Positions 12,251 through 23,577 of a stretch of 64,000 nucleotides of DNA are shown in pieces. This DNA is from Phoronis australis (Eukaryota > Phoronida > Phoronidae): positions 373,173 to 437,172 of the forward strand of contig NMRA01000193.1 of NCBI GenBank assembly GCA_002633005.1, written 5' to 3'. Position numbers and translations under genes: made by a program. How positions within the stretch are numbered: position 1 is the first letter of the stretch; each line of letters begins with the position of its first letter. Under the pieces are notes generated by a model, which saw only the letters and a list, made by a program, of their open reading frames with translations, did not search any database and was not told where the DNA came from.

Positions 12251-13671
12251 CTTGAAAAAGTGAGGTATAGTGTAACACCAGTGCCCAGTTGTTCTGGCTT
12301 AATTCTCGTCCACATGCTCATTTGAACCCCACCATCTTGCTCCTGGGAGAATGTGTGTTGAGGCAAATGACCAGCATGCTAGAATGAGCTTAGATCTACA
12401 CTTGGCAAGGTGTCTTTGATAACACATTTAGCAAAGCCAGAAGAGTGGGAGCGAAAAACCTCTGGGAAGCGAGAATCGATACTAATTACTTAATAGAAAA
12501 CCAACTTATCTTGTCCCTTGTTGAACTAGGAATGAGGTATCCCAGCCATCACTCAACAATGGACCTAATTAGCTCTTTCTCCCTTTGGATGTGGTTAAAA
12601 TGTAAGTGCGTCTAGTGCTCACTAATTTTTAGAGATAGATCGCAACGGATTCTGAACATTCTAACTGCACTGGCAGGATGTTTGTTGAAACAAACAAGAC
12701 ATATTGTCTCTTACAAGGTACACTGTGAAATATATCCCCAGATGGTCAACCGCTGCCAGATCGCTGTTACAATCATTGCCTAGTTTGGTGCAATACCCCT
12801 AGCTGTATTTCAATTGCTTAAAATGACATTAAACTTCTGCTTTCACTCAAAAATAATTTTGATTTAGACAACTTACAGTTATGAAAATGGTCTCAAACTG
12901 TTTCATAGTCAAAATAATAAGTGAGAGTTTGTTATTTCTCCAGACCAAGATCATAAAATTTCAGGTCACAGCGTCATAGATTAAATACTCCGCCACCTTT
13001 AATTTCATGACATTTAATTAGTCTGTTCATCAAGCATGGGCCCATAGATCAGTTCAAAGATTAGCGAGGAACATTTTAAGACCTCTTCTACAATAGTAAG
13101 TGGCCTAAAGTAAAACTTGGTTTTTGACAGCAAGCGTGGGCTTAATGCCACTTTAAAGCATGCTCAACTATGACAAATACCCCATTTACAAACTCCAGGC
13201 TGGAGCAAAGGTTTGCCAGTGTAGACAGGTTGTCAAACATGACCAAACAGCATGGCAGACTTTGTTAATGTAGATTGGTCGCCAAAACCCTCCATAACAT
13301 CATCAAACTCTGAGTTAGGTCATGTTTCCAAACAAGTTCGGCAGAATTTGTCAGTGTAAACAGAACTTAAAGTTATTTTAGTAAACTAACCAACTGTCAA
13401 AAACTAATTGATTATAATATTGGTCTCACTCTCAACTTGTTCCTTACTCAGCTTAGTCATGAATTGTCTGCTCAGGATAAATGACAGATTACTTCAGATC
13501 TGGCTCAATACATTGCCTTGGCCACCGGGTCAGGCTAGGTGCAGAGCATGATCTCAACCAGTGACGGAACTAGCAGTTCTCTCAAACCCAGAAATACTTT
13601 CTAAACTGCAAAACAGCAAGTACTCAAGTAAACAGATGGGTCTTCTGTTGACACAAAAGACAATAGTAATC

Positions 13672-13897
13672 AGACAAAATTCCATTTACCCACCATGACG
13701 GCTAATTCTGTAACAGCAACAATTTCTCGGTAATGACAATTATGGCTGGCGTCAATTTTCTTAATATTTCATTTTCATTCTTGGTCATGAGGAAAGATTA
13801 CTCTGACGACAAATTCAGCTTCTGCCCAGCCACAATGACGGGGATTTCTGGGTCATTTTGTCTAAATACTTTTAGCCTGTACTGTAGCTCCTTTAAC
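13672..13897. repeat. Local duplication, copy 2
   Basis: Partner of 12000-12250; see that entry for the shared motifs. This copy holds the exon used in the phase-consistent main chain. In the frame of copy 1, a TAA follows the shared part here just past the donor position. Confidence 0.65.
13802..13896 (-). CDS. 95-nt coding exon, minus gene
   Basis: The acceptor gttttgctctgggaacag and donor TCAGA|gtaatctt frame 95 nt. Phase 0 in and phase 2 out read LKELQYRLKVFRQNDPEIPV followed by IVAGQKLNLSS and a split Glu codon. The first half has amphipathic, possibly helical character (LKELQYRLKVF). The in-phase continuation into 7331-7352 supports it, as does a homologous copy at 12114-12224 that preserves the same residues. 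If the donor is skipped the frame meets TAA almost at once, so read-through would give a short alternative C terminus. No family recognised. Confidence 0.62.
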
Positions 13898-14622
13898 TGT
13901 TCCCAGAGCAAAACCAAACATGAGTGACAAGAATACACAAGAATACTTTCAGCCTCAGAAAAAAGGACTCTACAGGATGGTTAATATTCCCAGCCAAGAT
14001 TAGGTCAATCAAGAACACCGACATATAACTCTCTGCTATAAGAGCACCAATGCTACTACCTTGCCTGATTGGCCAGATCAGACAAGTCTCTACGAGATAT
14101 TGCCAAGCGTTACCATACAAGAAGAGCGGGCAATTTCTTCCAAACAAGCATGAACTTGACCTCACCAAATAGCGAAAAAAGCAAGGTCTTGCAAACCTTG
14201 CAAAATCATGCGAATGAAGGGCGAGTGTTTCTCCAAGTACGCTCGAGAGCTTACTACTCTATCATAACTGAAGTGATTGGTTGGTGAGGTTGAAATGTTG
14301 CATTGTGGGTTTAAATTCACTGTTTCTGTTCTGCAGAGTGGAGATTTTTTGCCGCAAGTGAAAGATAATGTAATGCAGACCGGATCACATGAATTTCCTC
14401 AATAATCATCCTACTTCCCAGTCGCAAAATCGTCAAAATACTTGAATTACCTCAGACTTCTGAGATCAAGATGACTATGATGGTGGAATATAATGCCTTA
14501 ATGGTACTTTGTCACGACTCGTTAAAACCAAATGTAATTACCACATACAAAGCAATTTAATCACCACAACACCTCAAAATATTTTAGATTTAAAATAAGA
14601 GCAGAACAGAAAAGAGACTTAC

Positions 14623-14658
14623 CAGGTATGGACGACCAGAGCTGGAGTGAGAAGTCAC
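14623..14658 (-). CDS. 36-nt micro-exon, minus gene
   Basis: Strong sites on the minus strand, acceptor cttctttcctttgcag and donor ACCTG|gtaagtctc, enclose 36 nt reading VTSHSSSGRPYL in phase 0 on both sides. A second frame (DFSLQLWSSIP) is also open but would not connect to the neighbours. As a symmetric serine-rich cassette it could be alternatively included. It joins 17068-17157 upstream and 13802-13896, or alternatively 12114-12224, downstream. Confidence 0.7.
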
Positions 14659-14855
14659 CTGCAAAGGAAAGAAGACATGTGAAAGTACTGACATGAATAC
14701 CTGGCATAACTACTAGGATATGACTGATCACCATGGTGACACCTCCTCCAGTAGGTACTTATTGTTGTGAAACACTGGCTCAATGAGGGAGGAATGTTTA
14801 ACCTGAACAATGTCACAGACCCAAATGAAGACGACCTAAGGTCAATATGACATAC

Positions 14856-14918
14856 CCATTTGGTTGAATCTATTGATTTTTTTTAACCATTTGGTTGAAT
14901 CTATTGAATTTTTTTCAA
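14856..14918. repeat. 31-bp tandem duplication
   Basis: CCATTTGGTTGAATCTATTG followed by a T-run occurs twice with a 31-bp period. It lies in intron sequence and has no further copies in the window that I noticed. Confidence 0.85.
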
Positions 14919-15639
14919 GTACAGAGAAACCCATACATTCTCCAAACAAAACCCATGTTCATTACAAAGAAATAACACAGGAACCCAAACTCTGAAACAG
15001 TCAAAAATTAGCGGAAGATGTGCATGTTGACGTTCTATGAAAGAACACAATGCAACAAAATAATGTATTTTCAGTTGATATAAAAAAGACTTGTTGATTA
15101 AGTCTAAACTACTGATGAAAGCGTTTCACACATAAATTTGTCTTATTAGGAGCTTCTAATAGTTGAGTAATTTCCAACCCTTGGACATATTAAGTGTTAA
15201 GACTTGGTAAAGGTATTTTTTCTGGTTTACATATGCTTTATGGTCAAACTGAACATTCACCAAGAGTGTGGTGAGTACACAAGACTTCACAATAATCTCC
15301 AACCCAAGATGTCAATGTTTGCTTTTTTACAGCAGAAATATAAGGATGGCCCCCATTTTAAATTTGTTGATTTAAAATATAAATTGCAGTAACTGTTTCC
15401 TCCCTACTAACTGTGCCAGAAAACAGTGAGCAGGACCAGTGTAACAAGCCAAATAACCAAAGTGAAATGTGGTAGTATTAGAACCAAGTTCACTTGACAA
15501 ATTAGAATCATACATCATTCGTGGATGAGGCAGGTGAAAAAAAAAAGAAAAAAAAAAAGAAAACCGGTTTCCATTTCTATGCAGTTCAGAGATAGTAACC
15601 TAATTCCTTGTATAAAATAAAAACATTGCTAACTTTAAG

Positions 15640-15838
15640 GCTTTTCCTACAAACATCGACACATCGGTGTTTAGGAGAGTCGACCAACGGAGGTCATATC
15701 ACGCAACCTTGTGATAACTTTGATGACAACAGCACCACCTTGCGGTAACTCCGATGTCTATTAACTAAAGCTAAGAGGGAAAGCTCAAGTTCACTTCACA
15801 GTTTACGTTGAAGCTTCACTAGAACCAAATTTAACTAG
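15640..15838. repeat. Strongly decayed family A copy
   Basis: A shortened element in inverted orientation: CTTTTCCTACAAACATCGAC at the left, an internal GATAACTTTGATGACAACAGC shared with intact copies, and a GTTTACGTTGAAGC tail. Large internal parts are missing. Confidence 0.5.
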
Positions 15839-15913
15839 GTGAGAAAGGGATCTTCAATGTTTATTTCAATAAGAAAACAGGCATGGGATAAGGTATCACA
15901 TAGCTGTTAAAAT

Positions 15914-16062
15914 GACTTAACTCTGTAACCGCATGTTCACATAGGTTAACCCGACTTAACTTTGTGACTGCAGGTTCATGCAGGTTAACCTGACTTAACT
16001 ATGTGACTACATGTTCACACAGGTTAACCTGACTTAACTCTGAATACATGTTCACACAGGGG
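15914..16062. repeat. 39-bp tandem repeat, about 3.8 units
   Basis: Units begin GACTTAACT at 15914, 15953, 15992 and 16031 and contain TGTTCACAYAGGTTAACC. Units differ by several substitutions. The core resembles motifs of family A (GACTTAACT), so the array may have grown from such an element. Confidence 0.8.
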
Positions 16063-17067
16063 AAAAATCCAAAGAATCACCAAGTGTGCAGTTTACTGAA
16101 TTACATATAATGTGAAACTGGTATCCACTTCGTCTTGTGATAAAGTGTAGTATGTTTTATTGCGTATTTATTTTCCATCTGTAAATGTCTTACAGGCATG
16201 ACTGCAGGATGGTAGCAAAACAAACTGCCTGAGCCATTTTCTCAATCAGGATGTAAATGTTCCTAAAAATGTAATTATCACATGCCCACATGATTACCCA
16301 ACTCATTAATAACTAGTGTAATTTATGTTAATCCCAAGTCCTTCCACTACAGCTGCAAACTACGTCACAATCATTGAAAATAAAAAACGCGAACATGTCG
16401 TGAACTCATCAAAGTCTTACTGATGCCGAGAAAATAAAAGGAAATATATAAGGTAAAAATCCATTAATTTAGCAAGACCTCTTCAAGTTGCGATAATAAA
16501 AAATAACTTCTTCAAAACACAGACTCTCACTCCATTGTGCAGGGACAAGATCTGTAATAGTGTCTATGTGGATGGGAAAAGAATAAATAAGTGCTACGCT
16601 TGGACATCTTTTAGACAAAAACGAATGTGTGTAGATAGCAGTTTAACACATACTTAAAACCAACAAGACACTTATGACTGAAAAACTCTGCTATATTCAT
16701 AGCCAAAAAGTTTCAAGCCTATGTTGATATTTGTTACGTCTTCTGGCTGTAAGTATTATCACTTTATAACACATAGTTTGTTGTTAATTTATAAGACAAA
16801 GAAACTTGCTTTGTTAACAGGGAAGGTGTCATTTTTATTCATTAAAGCCAAATCAAGTTGGAATTGTCAAGATTAGAAATGGATGACGAAGAACACCGAC
16901 GGCCGCCGTCAACTCAATATTAACGATGGACATATTTTTCACGATAGTGAAACTGGAATGGAAATATTGCAGACACTGAGGATAGTGGCACTTTGGATCA
17001 GCATCTTTGCCATCACAATTTGGAAGAGTGACAGTATCCTTCCCTTCTGGTAAAAACTAATACTTAC

Positions 17068-17157
17068 GCTGCTTAATCGTTCAGGTTCACTACAGCTACC
17101 TGCTTCAACTTTCTTGCTATTCAAACACAGGGGCAACGGGGATGGCAAGACATTAAT
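17068..17157 (-). CDS. 90-nt coding exon, minus gene
   Basis: Acceptor gtttctcgtttcag and donor AGCAGC|gtaagtatt are both close to consensus. The 30 codons between them are open in phase 0 at both ends and read INVLPSPLPLCLNSKKVEAG then SCSEPERLSS. The first part is proline- and leucine-rich, the second acidic and serine-rich. It joins 19076-19167, also ending in phase 0, so the combined text runs RVPKVK-INVLPS. No domain recognised. Splice-site quality and phase fit make this one of the best-supported exons in the window. Confidence 0.78.
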
Positions 17158-18604
17158 CTGAAACGAGAAACAGAATTGTACATGGCAACTGTGGATTTAG
17201 AATTTTGGATCATGTAAACCATGTCGTGTTCTAGGGAATAGCAACAGGTTGAAGAACACGAAGAAATTCAGTATGTATAGGTATGGTGCATTAAGAACCA
17301 ATCATGAGTCGCAAAGCCCTTTTCTTCATCATAAATCATGGTCCTGTATTGTACCTTGTGGACAGCTAGCACAACGCAGGTGCAATTTTCAGGAATCATA
17401 TTTATTAATGTTCAGTTCTGCTCCAACAAATCATTCAACTCACCAGATCACAGGACATTCACGCAGCACCACATTCAAAATCCATACCAAAACCAATGCC
17501 TCACAAGGCTACTAGGAAAATGGTTAACTGCGAAGATATCGAACGATAAAAAAACACTCCTTGAGACAATGGAGATACCATCTGTGTATGGCACAATTCT
17601 CCATTGTATTCTGGGTACCTACACAAAATGATATCGCAAAATAAAGCTAAAATGGTCACCAGGAAAAGCAAAATACCCAGCCAACATGTAACCAGTCCAG
17701 AAATGGTGAAACAGTCATTTGAGTTGGTGAGACTTACCCAACCACATCTTTGGGAAAAACCATTCCACTGACCACTAAAGGTTGTTACACAACAGCTGCA
17801 ATCATCCAGTTTCACTCATGTTCACATGTTAACATAGTCCACCAAAACAACACATGCCTGTGAATACTGAGACATGTAAACATAGACACTCACTTATATC
17901 ACAGCCATACCACAACAGCTTTTCACAGGAGACTGAAAACTGTCCTGAATCAATACGCTTATTTCCGAGGGGAAACAGCCAATCCACACAAATGGAACTT
18001 TGTTGTCACCTGAAGCGGGGGAAAGCGATACCTGAATTTGATGGCATAAAAAGCAAATATGTACTTATCCCACAGTGGGAAATGGCAAGCGTATTGAGTT
18101 TCCAGCATTGATCGGAGATTTTATGGCCATAATAATAGGACAACATCATTCGATTTGATACAAACAAAAGTAAAAGTTCCGCTGCAAATGTCAAAAACAT
18201 AGTGCATTGGGATCGATCAGCAAAATGAAAGATATCAAAGAACACTTGTCATTTACCATAGTACGCCATTGACATTAGAAACAATGAAGGACCCTTCAAA
18301 CTGAGGCACACCAATCCTGACATTTGTCTGAGAATGCTAGAACACAGAACATTAACCAAAAGTCTAAAACTAGATTAGAGCAAGCTATAGAAATCCCACA
18401 TATCAATTTAGTTTACATCTCACACAGAACAATAAATGTGGTAAGAGCACTTCAGCTTGATCTCATCTTAAATTTTGTAGGACAACATGGGCCACAAACA
18501 TTTAGCATCAGTCAAATGAACCACCCACTGACGTGATATGCACAAAAACAATTTAAAAACATTATAAAATTCTACTGCTTTAAAGTATAAATATCTAATC
18601 TACT

Positions 18605-18754
18605 GTATACCTGTCACATGTCACTGAAAGCTTATTTCAGTTGATCACTGCTATATTACAAAACATGGTTTGCTTCTAGTGTATACATGTCACATGTTAT
18701 TGAAAGCTTATTTCAGCTGATCACTGCTATATTGCAAAATATGGTTTGCGCACA
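18605..18754. repeat. 75-bp tandem duplication
   Basis: Two copies with a 75-bp period sharing GTATACMTGTCACATGTYAT and GAAAGCTTATTTCAGYTGAT. About ten differences separate them. It sits in the intron between minus exons 19076-19167 and 30147-30194's downstream region, 320 bp from the former. Confidence 0.85.
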
Positions 18755-19075
18755 TTTTCTGCATGCCCTTGCACCTACACATCCCTGGTACAAGTGCAAC
18801 ATGGCATAGCAATATGGTAGTTTCAGGACAGAAAGCATCAACTGAGGACAGCCACATCAGAAACAAAATGCTAGTTACCTCGCTATTACATAATGCCATG
18901 GAGAGAGAATAGTGGTGACCATGAACACAACACATTTTATGTCAGGTGAGAAGCCACAGCTCAACCTTGTCATTTTGTAACAGAATAGTTGTCAATATTT
19001 GCCTCAAGCCAGAGCATATGTATTCCTCACAAACCAGTCAGCAACAGTCACACCAACCACCAGCAGAGGTCTCAC

Positions 19076-19167
19076 CTTCACTTTAGGAACCCGAAGAATG
19101 AGAGTATAGGGAACCTGGTCCATCCGCCTCAAGCAACTCTCACGGTCACTTTTTATGTGAATATTTT
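19076..19167 (-). CDS. 92-nt coding exon, minus gene
   Basis: The acceptor catgccttttggttaatag and donor AAGTGAAG|gtgagacc enclose 92 nt. Two bases complete the split Lys codon left by exon 30147-30194, then 30 codons read NIHIKSDRESCLRRMDQVPY and TLILRVPKVK. The end phase is 0. The segment alternates basic and hydrophobic residues, and TLILRVPKVKI across the next junction could form a beta strand, making it the most ordered-looking part of the protein. I looked for resemblance to AF4/FMR2-type repeats but cannot support it, so no family is assigned. Confidence 0.72.
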
Positions 19168-20538
19168 CTATTAACCAAAAGGCATGTAGCTTAGCCAACA
19201 GTGAGCAGAACAGCGATAAATCTCAATTAGAGAATAGTGTGACACGACAACTCCATCGCCTAATGACTAGGAAACTTCAACAGAGCCGTGTTGTACGTGC
19301 GTAGATTCAATAACAGACTGGAATTATGATCATCAAGACGAGGTGGAAAAATGTATTGTAACCACACACACTTGGTGTATTAAGAGAAATTGATTTCTTT
19401 TCAGATTTCAGAAAAGAAATGTGTTAGCTTGAAAGAGCAATTAGCTCGCCTTTCCCCAAGAGCTTCCTGGCCATAGGCGAAGGCAATTTGGACTTGAACA
19501 GCAATTCAGATGACGCATTATATGAATGTTTAAGCACTCAGAGTCCGAGCTATGAATACACCATCGAGGCAACCACTTCAGGCACTGAACTGACATGAGA
19601 AAATGATCAGTTTCATTTCCAATAACAATCGCCTATTTTTTTTCTCGTTTGCCTCCCAGGCAAGATGACTATTCATTTTAAATACCCACCCAGTTTTAAT
19701 AATTAAAACATCTAGCTGCTCATGGCCATGTCTCCAATCTCAAGACATTCTCATATTCAGGTTCTCTGATAGAAGCAATTCTGAAAAATTGATTGAGAGC
19801 AGTTTGTGTCTGCCTCTGAATTCTTCAACAAATTTATAAACCAGAACATCAAAGAATGTACTCACAAACTCATTCACCACCAGATTAAAGCTTTAATTCA
19901 CAACAACCTTGCTGAACAAATCTATGGTTTGAGTAGTATTTAGCACTATCCAGAGACTACACCAAAGATGCAGAATGTCCACATTTAAATGAACTTCCTT
20001 TCCTAGCCAAGACTTTGAGCTGAAGGAATAAACTGCTCTCTACCTTTCCATACTTTTTGTCGTGTTTACTTTATTTTCTCTCCACCAAGGCTGGTTACAA
20101 ATTTTCTTTTAAAAAATCCTCATTCATTACTTTAGTGCATTAGTGGCAACATGTTATTACGGGGTAATCACAAGGAAATAGATTTAGGTTATTTCAACTG
20201 GGATTAACAGTTGCCTCAAGAGACAAGTTAACACGTAAAGACTGCATCTTATACAAATTAAATTATCTCATCCATAACGGATCACCAGCAACAAAGGAAT
20301 GGCCCATAATTAAGAAAAAAAATAGTTCCCCGTTTCACAGAGAAAAATTAATTAAAAAATACATAAATAATTCAAGCATAAGGCATGTGGGTCAATATTT
20401 CATTTCATTAACAACTGCATGTCAGAATCCCACATATGCAAGAACGATTTTTGAAAGCATTATTCTACGTTACCTGCAAGTATGAGTTAACACATGAGGT
20501 GCTAAGAAATTCATTGGAACTTTATGAACATCAGAAAC
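19168..20538. other. Intron, no gene seen
   Basis: Single-copy AT-rich sequence. The block at 19435-19600 is richer in GC and might be conserved noncoding sequence. No paired splice sites with an open phase were found on either strand. Confidence 0.35.
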
Positions 20539-20861
20539 CAATGACAGACATGGACCAATGGCAGACATGGACCAATGGCAGACGTGGACCAAAGGCAGAC
20601 CTGAGCCAAAGGCAGACGTGAGCCAATGGCAGACGTGACCCAATGGCAGACGAGGACCAATGACAGACGTGGACCAATGGCAGACGTGGACCAATGGCAG
20701 ACGTGGACCAATGGCAGACGTGGACCAATGGCAGACGTGGACCAATGGCAGACGTGGACCAATGGCAGACGTGGACCAATGGCAGACGTGGACCAATGGC
20801 AGACGTGGACCAATGGCAGACGTGGACCAATGGCAGACGTGAACCAATGGCAGACATGACA
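20539..20861. repeat. 17-bp minisatellite, about 19 units
   Basis: The unit ACCAATGGCAGACGTGG is repeated about 19 times, with eleven nearly identical central units and more divergent ones at the left edge. Because 17 is not a multiple of three and no phase of the unit creates a stop, several frames on both strands stay open for 60-146 codons. These frames encode a 17-residue repeat such as MADVDQWQTWTNGRRGP and are artefacts of the array. Confidence 0.97.
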
Positions 20862-20888
20862 GGAACATACAGTATCCTAGTGCTCTGA

Positions 20889-21420
20889 GGAGTGACACTT
20901 GGCGAAATCAAATGAAAATTTAAAGCTGAGGTATGCAACAAAACCAAGAACACCAACCACCACAGCTGCAACGCCTATTATACCAACACACAATAAATGA
21001 TATACCATTAAAAGTACAATGAGCCAATAGAACACTTATCAAATCAGAAAAAAAACTCGAATAACTCGAGAACAGTAGGTTGAAGCCAGAAATACATGGT
21101 ATAATGCAGATAGTACTCGACAAGATCTATACCTACTTTCCGAAAGATCCATCAAAGGACACCAGAGATATGACTCTAAAATTCAATAAGTATTGAGCAG
21201 TCACCGGAAAACCTCGAATAACCCACGAAAGCCAAGTCCTACAGAAAAAGAAATTGCACACTTCCTGTAATCCTTGAAATGATCTATCCACAGAAAAAAA
21301 ATCCAGAAAATCTCACCAAAAACATCGGAGATATGGCTCTGCAAACCAAAAAAGTGAAGAATGGCTGCCACCGCCCCATCTTACATCCAGTTTGAACCAA
21401 AAACACTAGAACTTGAGCTA
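20889..21420 (+). repeat. Possible family C relic
   Basis: AGTGACACTTGGCGAAAT at 20889 is identical to the reverse complement of the inner right end of the family C element at 44.5 kb. The following sequence repeats GAGATATGRCTCT motifs at about 21170 and 21330, which also occur near 25830. A matching right end was not found, so the extent is a guess. Confidence 0.35.
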
Positions 21421-22485
21421 TTCATGAGACATAGGTTGTGTTAATTTCACATGGATCGGATAAGAAATGCGGCCTGTAGCGTGCAAACAAAGCAAGACAT
21501 GGAGAAATTTCATTTCACCAAGTAATGATCTCCTCAAATAAAAAAATGGCAAAAATTGGACAATTTACACTCAAGTTTCACAACGCCAAATCAAACAGCA
21601 AATCCAAGCTGATGTCGTTTTTATGGTAATGTCAAACAGAAGCTGAGCAGCATGTAAGGGAATCATCAGAGAGCAAAAAGAATGCACAAACACCAGGCTG
21701 TTTCTGGACTTACCACCTGACAACACCTTAGTACAGATAACAGAGCCAGATGCCTTCCTACATGATCATTAAAGTCATCACATAGCAGGTCATTCCCAAT
21801 AGAAAACCCACAGTGAGATGTGAAACCATGACATCTCCTCAAGAGTAAGGTATCATTAGACTGGGTGTACTGTGTCATTACAGACAGGGCTGTATAATTT
21901 ATCATTGGATACAGAAGCACCAAAAATGTGTGGCAAAACACAAAGACCTTTTCAGTTTCGGCAATACCAAACAAGCTGGTGAAATTAAACAAAAAAGAAC
22001 AAGCTTAACTCTGAATCTATATCATTAAATACACACCTAGATGTGTTAGAGAATGGCTAATATTAAATTTAACATGTTTTCATTTACAACTTAGATTTTT
22101 CAGAATAAGGACATGATCAAGAAACACGAATTAGGTTTAGTTAAAAAACCTCAGACGGAACCAGTGCATGTTAGAATAGCCATTTTGAATTTATGACTGA
22201 ATGGTTGAGTTTCACACAAGCACTGTATTGAAAGGATTGTTTTCAACAACAAAATATTTGACAATGAATAATAGATGTCCTGCTTTCTGTGCCCAAAAAT
22301 AAACTCTCTGAAATATCCAAATTCAATTCAAATAAACTCAACACAAACAACCCACGAAAAAGTGACCATATCCCAGATTATCCCAGTGCTTTACACCAAA
22401 ATGTGACACTAACACTCACATACTGGACTTCCCACCTGACTGAGTTTAAACAGCCCAGAATAGCTCACTTGCGAGTTTCTCGCTA

Positions 22486-23577
22486 GTCACTGTGACGTCA
22501 CCGGACAGGGGGCAAAACCCGCCATATTGCTCTTGTTTTGCCCCGAGTCTTTGCTACACACGCTAAAACTTACTGGAGTTCTTATGGTGAATTTTACGCT
22601 TAAAACGTTAAAACAACGTAAGATATGGTAGATGGGTCGTAGAATAACTGTGATTAGACGAAGAAAATGTGACCTTGTTATCTTGTGCGAAGCTGTGAAC
22701 GGACTGAAATTGGAACTTAACCCGCTCTAGGCCTGAATGGCGCAGGCATACAGGGGCGATAGTGTATCCCCATAAAAAGATATTCACTTCAAAATACAGC
22801 AAATGAAATCAAATGAAACATGCATATGTGCACATGAAGTTATAATTAACACATACCCTGACTCTGGACACAATTTAGTCCACAAATAACTTGAGCATAT
22901 TCATGAAAACCTCGCGATTCTCTCGAGTTTCTCTCACTAAAGAGCCGCCATTTTGAAGAAGTTACGTGAAATCACGCCTGTTGACGAACAAAAAGTCCAA
23001 GGGACACAAATCTTACAAATTTCACTTGATATTTTCTCATGCTATTTTGCAAGTGTCACGCGCCAGGTCACGCGCCAGATCTCGCGCTTCGCTCAGTCTC
23101 GCGCTAGCCTTTGCCTCATACTCACCTGTCTCAGCTGAACTACTTGATTGTGGTAATCGCGCGCGCGGACAAAGTTAACAGTAACCACAAAGTGGAGTTG
23201 GAATTCTTCGCCTAAGTCCCGTATATATGCTTCATCGAAGATATACTTAGAAGCAGAAAGAGTCACTGAAGAAAGTAAGAGCCTTTTAGGTGCTAATTTT
23301 AGGTGTAGAATGTATTTTCGACGAGGTGAAAACTGTACCAGTGAGCGGATTTCGCCTACCGCCCGTTTAAACTACACGGGACGAAATTAGTACAGAACGC
23401 GATAGAACGTATTGTAGTGCGAATCTGAAGTTCATTTGCCATAACAGCAATGCTTTTGGACATTTTTCGAACTAAACGGCTAAAAACTCGAAGACAATAA
23501 CAGAATACACTCTGCTACCGTATTGGGCAAATGACCAAACGACAAGCTTTTGCCCCACTTCCCGTGACGTCACAGTT
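22486..23577. mobile_element. 1.1-kb element with TGACGTCA-bearing inverted ends
   Basis: The left end (22488 onward) ACTGTGACGTCACCGGACAG and the reverse complement of the right end (to 23576) ACTGTGACGTCACGGGAAGT match in about 25 of 29 positions and both continue GGGGCAAAA. TTGCGAGTTT also recurs outside both ends. The interior is CpG-rich, with an AAAATGGCGGC motif in inverse orientation (YY1-like) near 22940 and a strong minus-strand donor CTGAGACAG|gtgagtat near 23126. No transposase frame is visible, so it is a nonautonomous element or a promoter flanked by palindromic sites. Confidence 0.6.

Noticed and set aside
17738-17795. Minus-strand exon ending at strong donor gtaagtctc
   Set aside because: No acceptor gives phase 0 at both ends, which the neighbouring exons at 19.1 and 17.1 kb require; the pyrimidine tract is poor.
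19076-19167. AF4/FMR2-family assignment from the TLILRVPKVK text
   Set aside because: The likeness is to short hydrophobic-basic patterns only; no signature motif of that family was found in the other exons.
20470-20971. Overlapping minus and plus frames of 60-146 codons
   Set aside because: All come from the 17-bp minisatellite, which has no stop in these phases; the encoded repeats have no other coding support.
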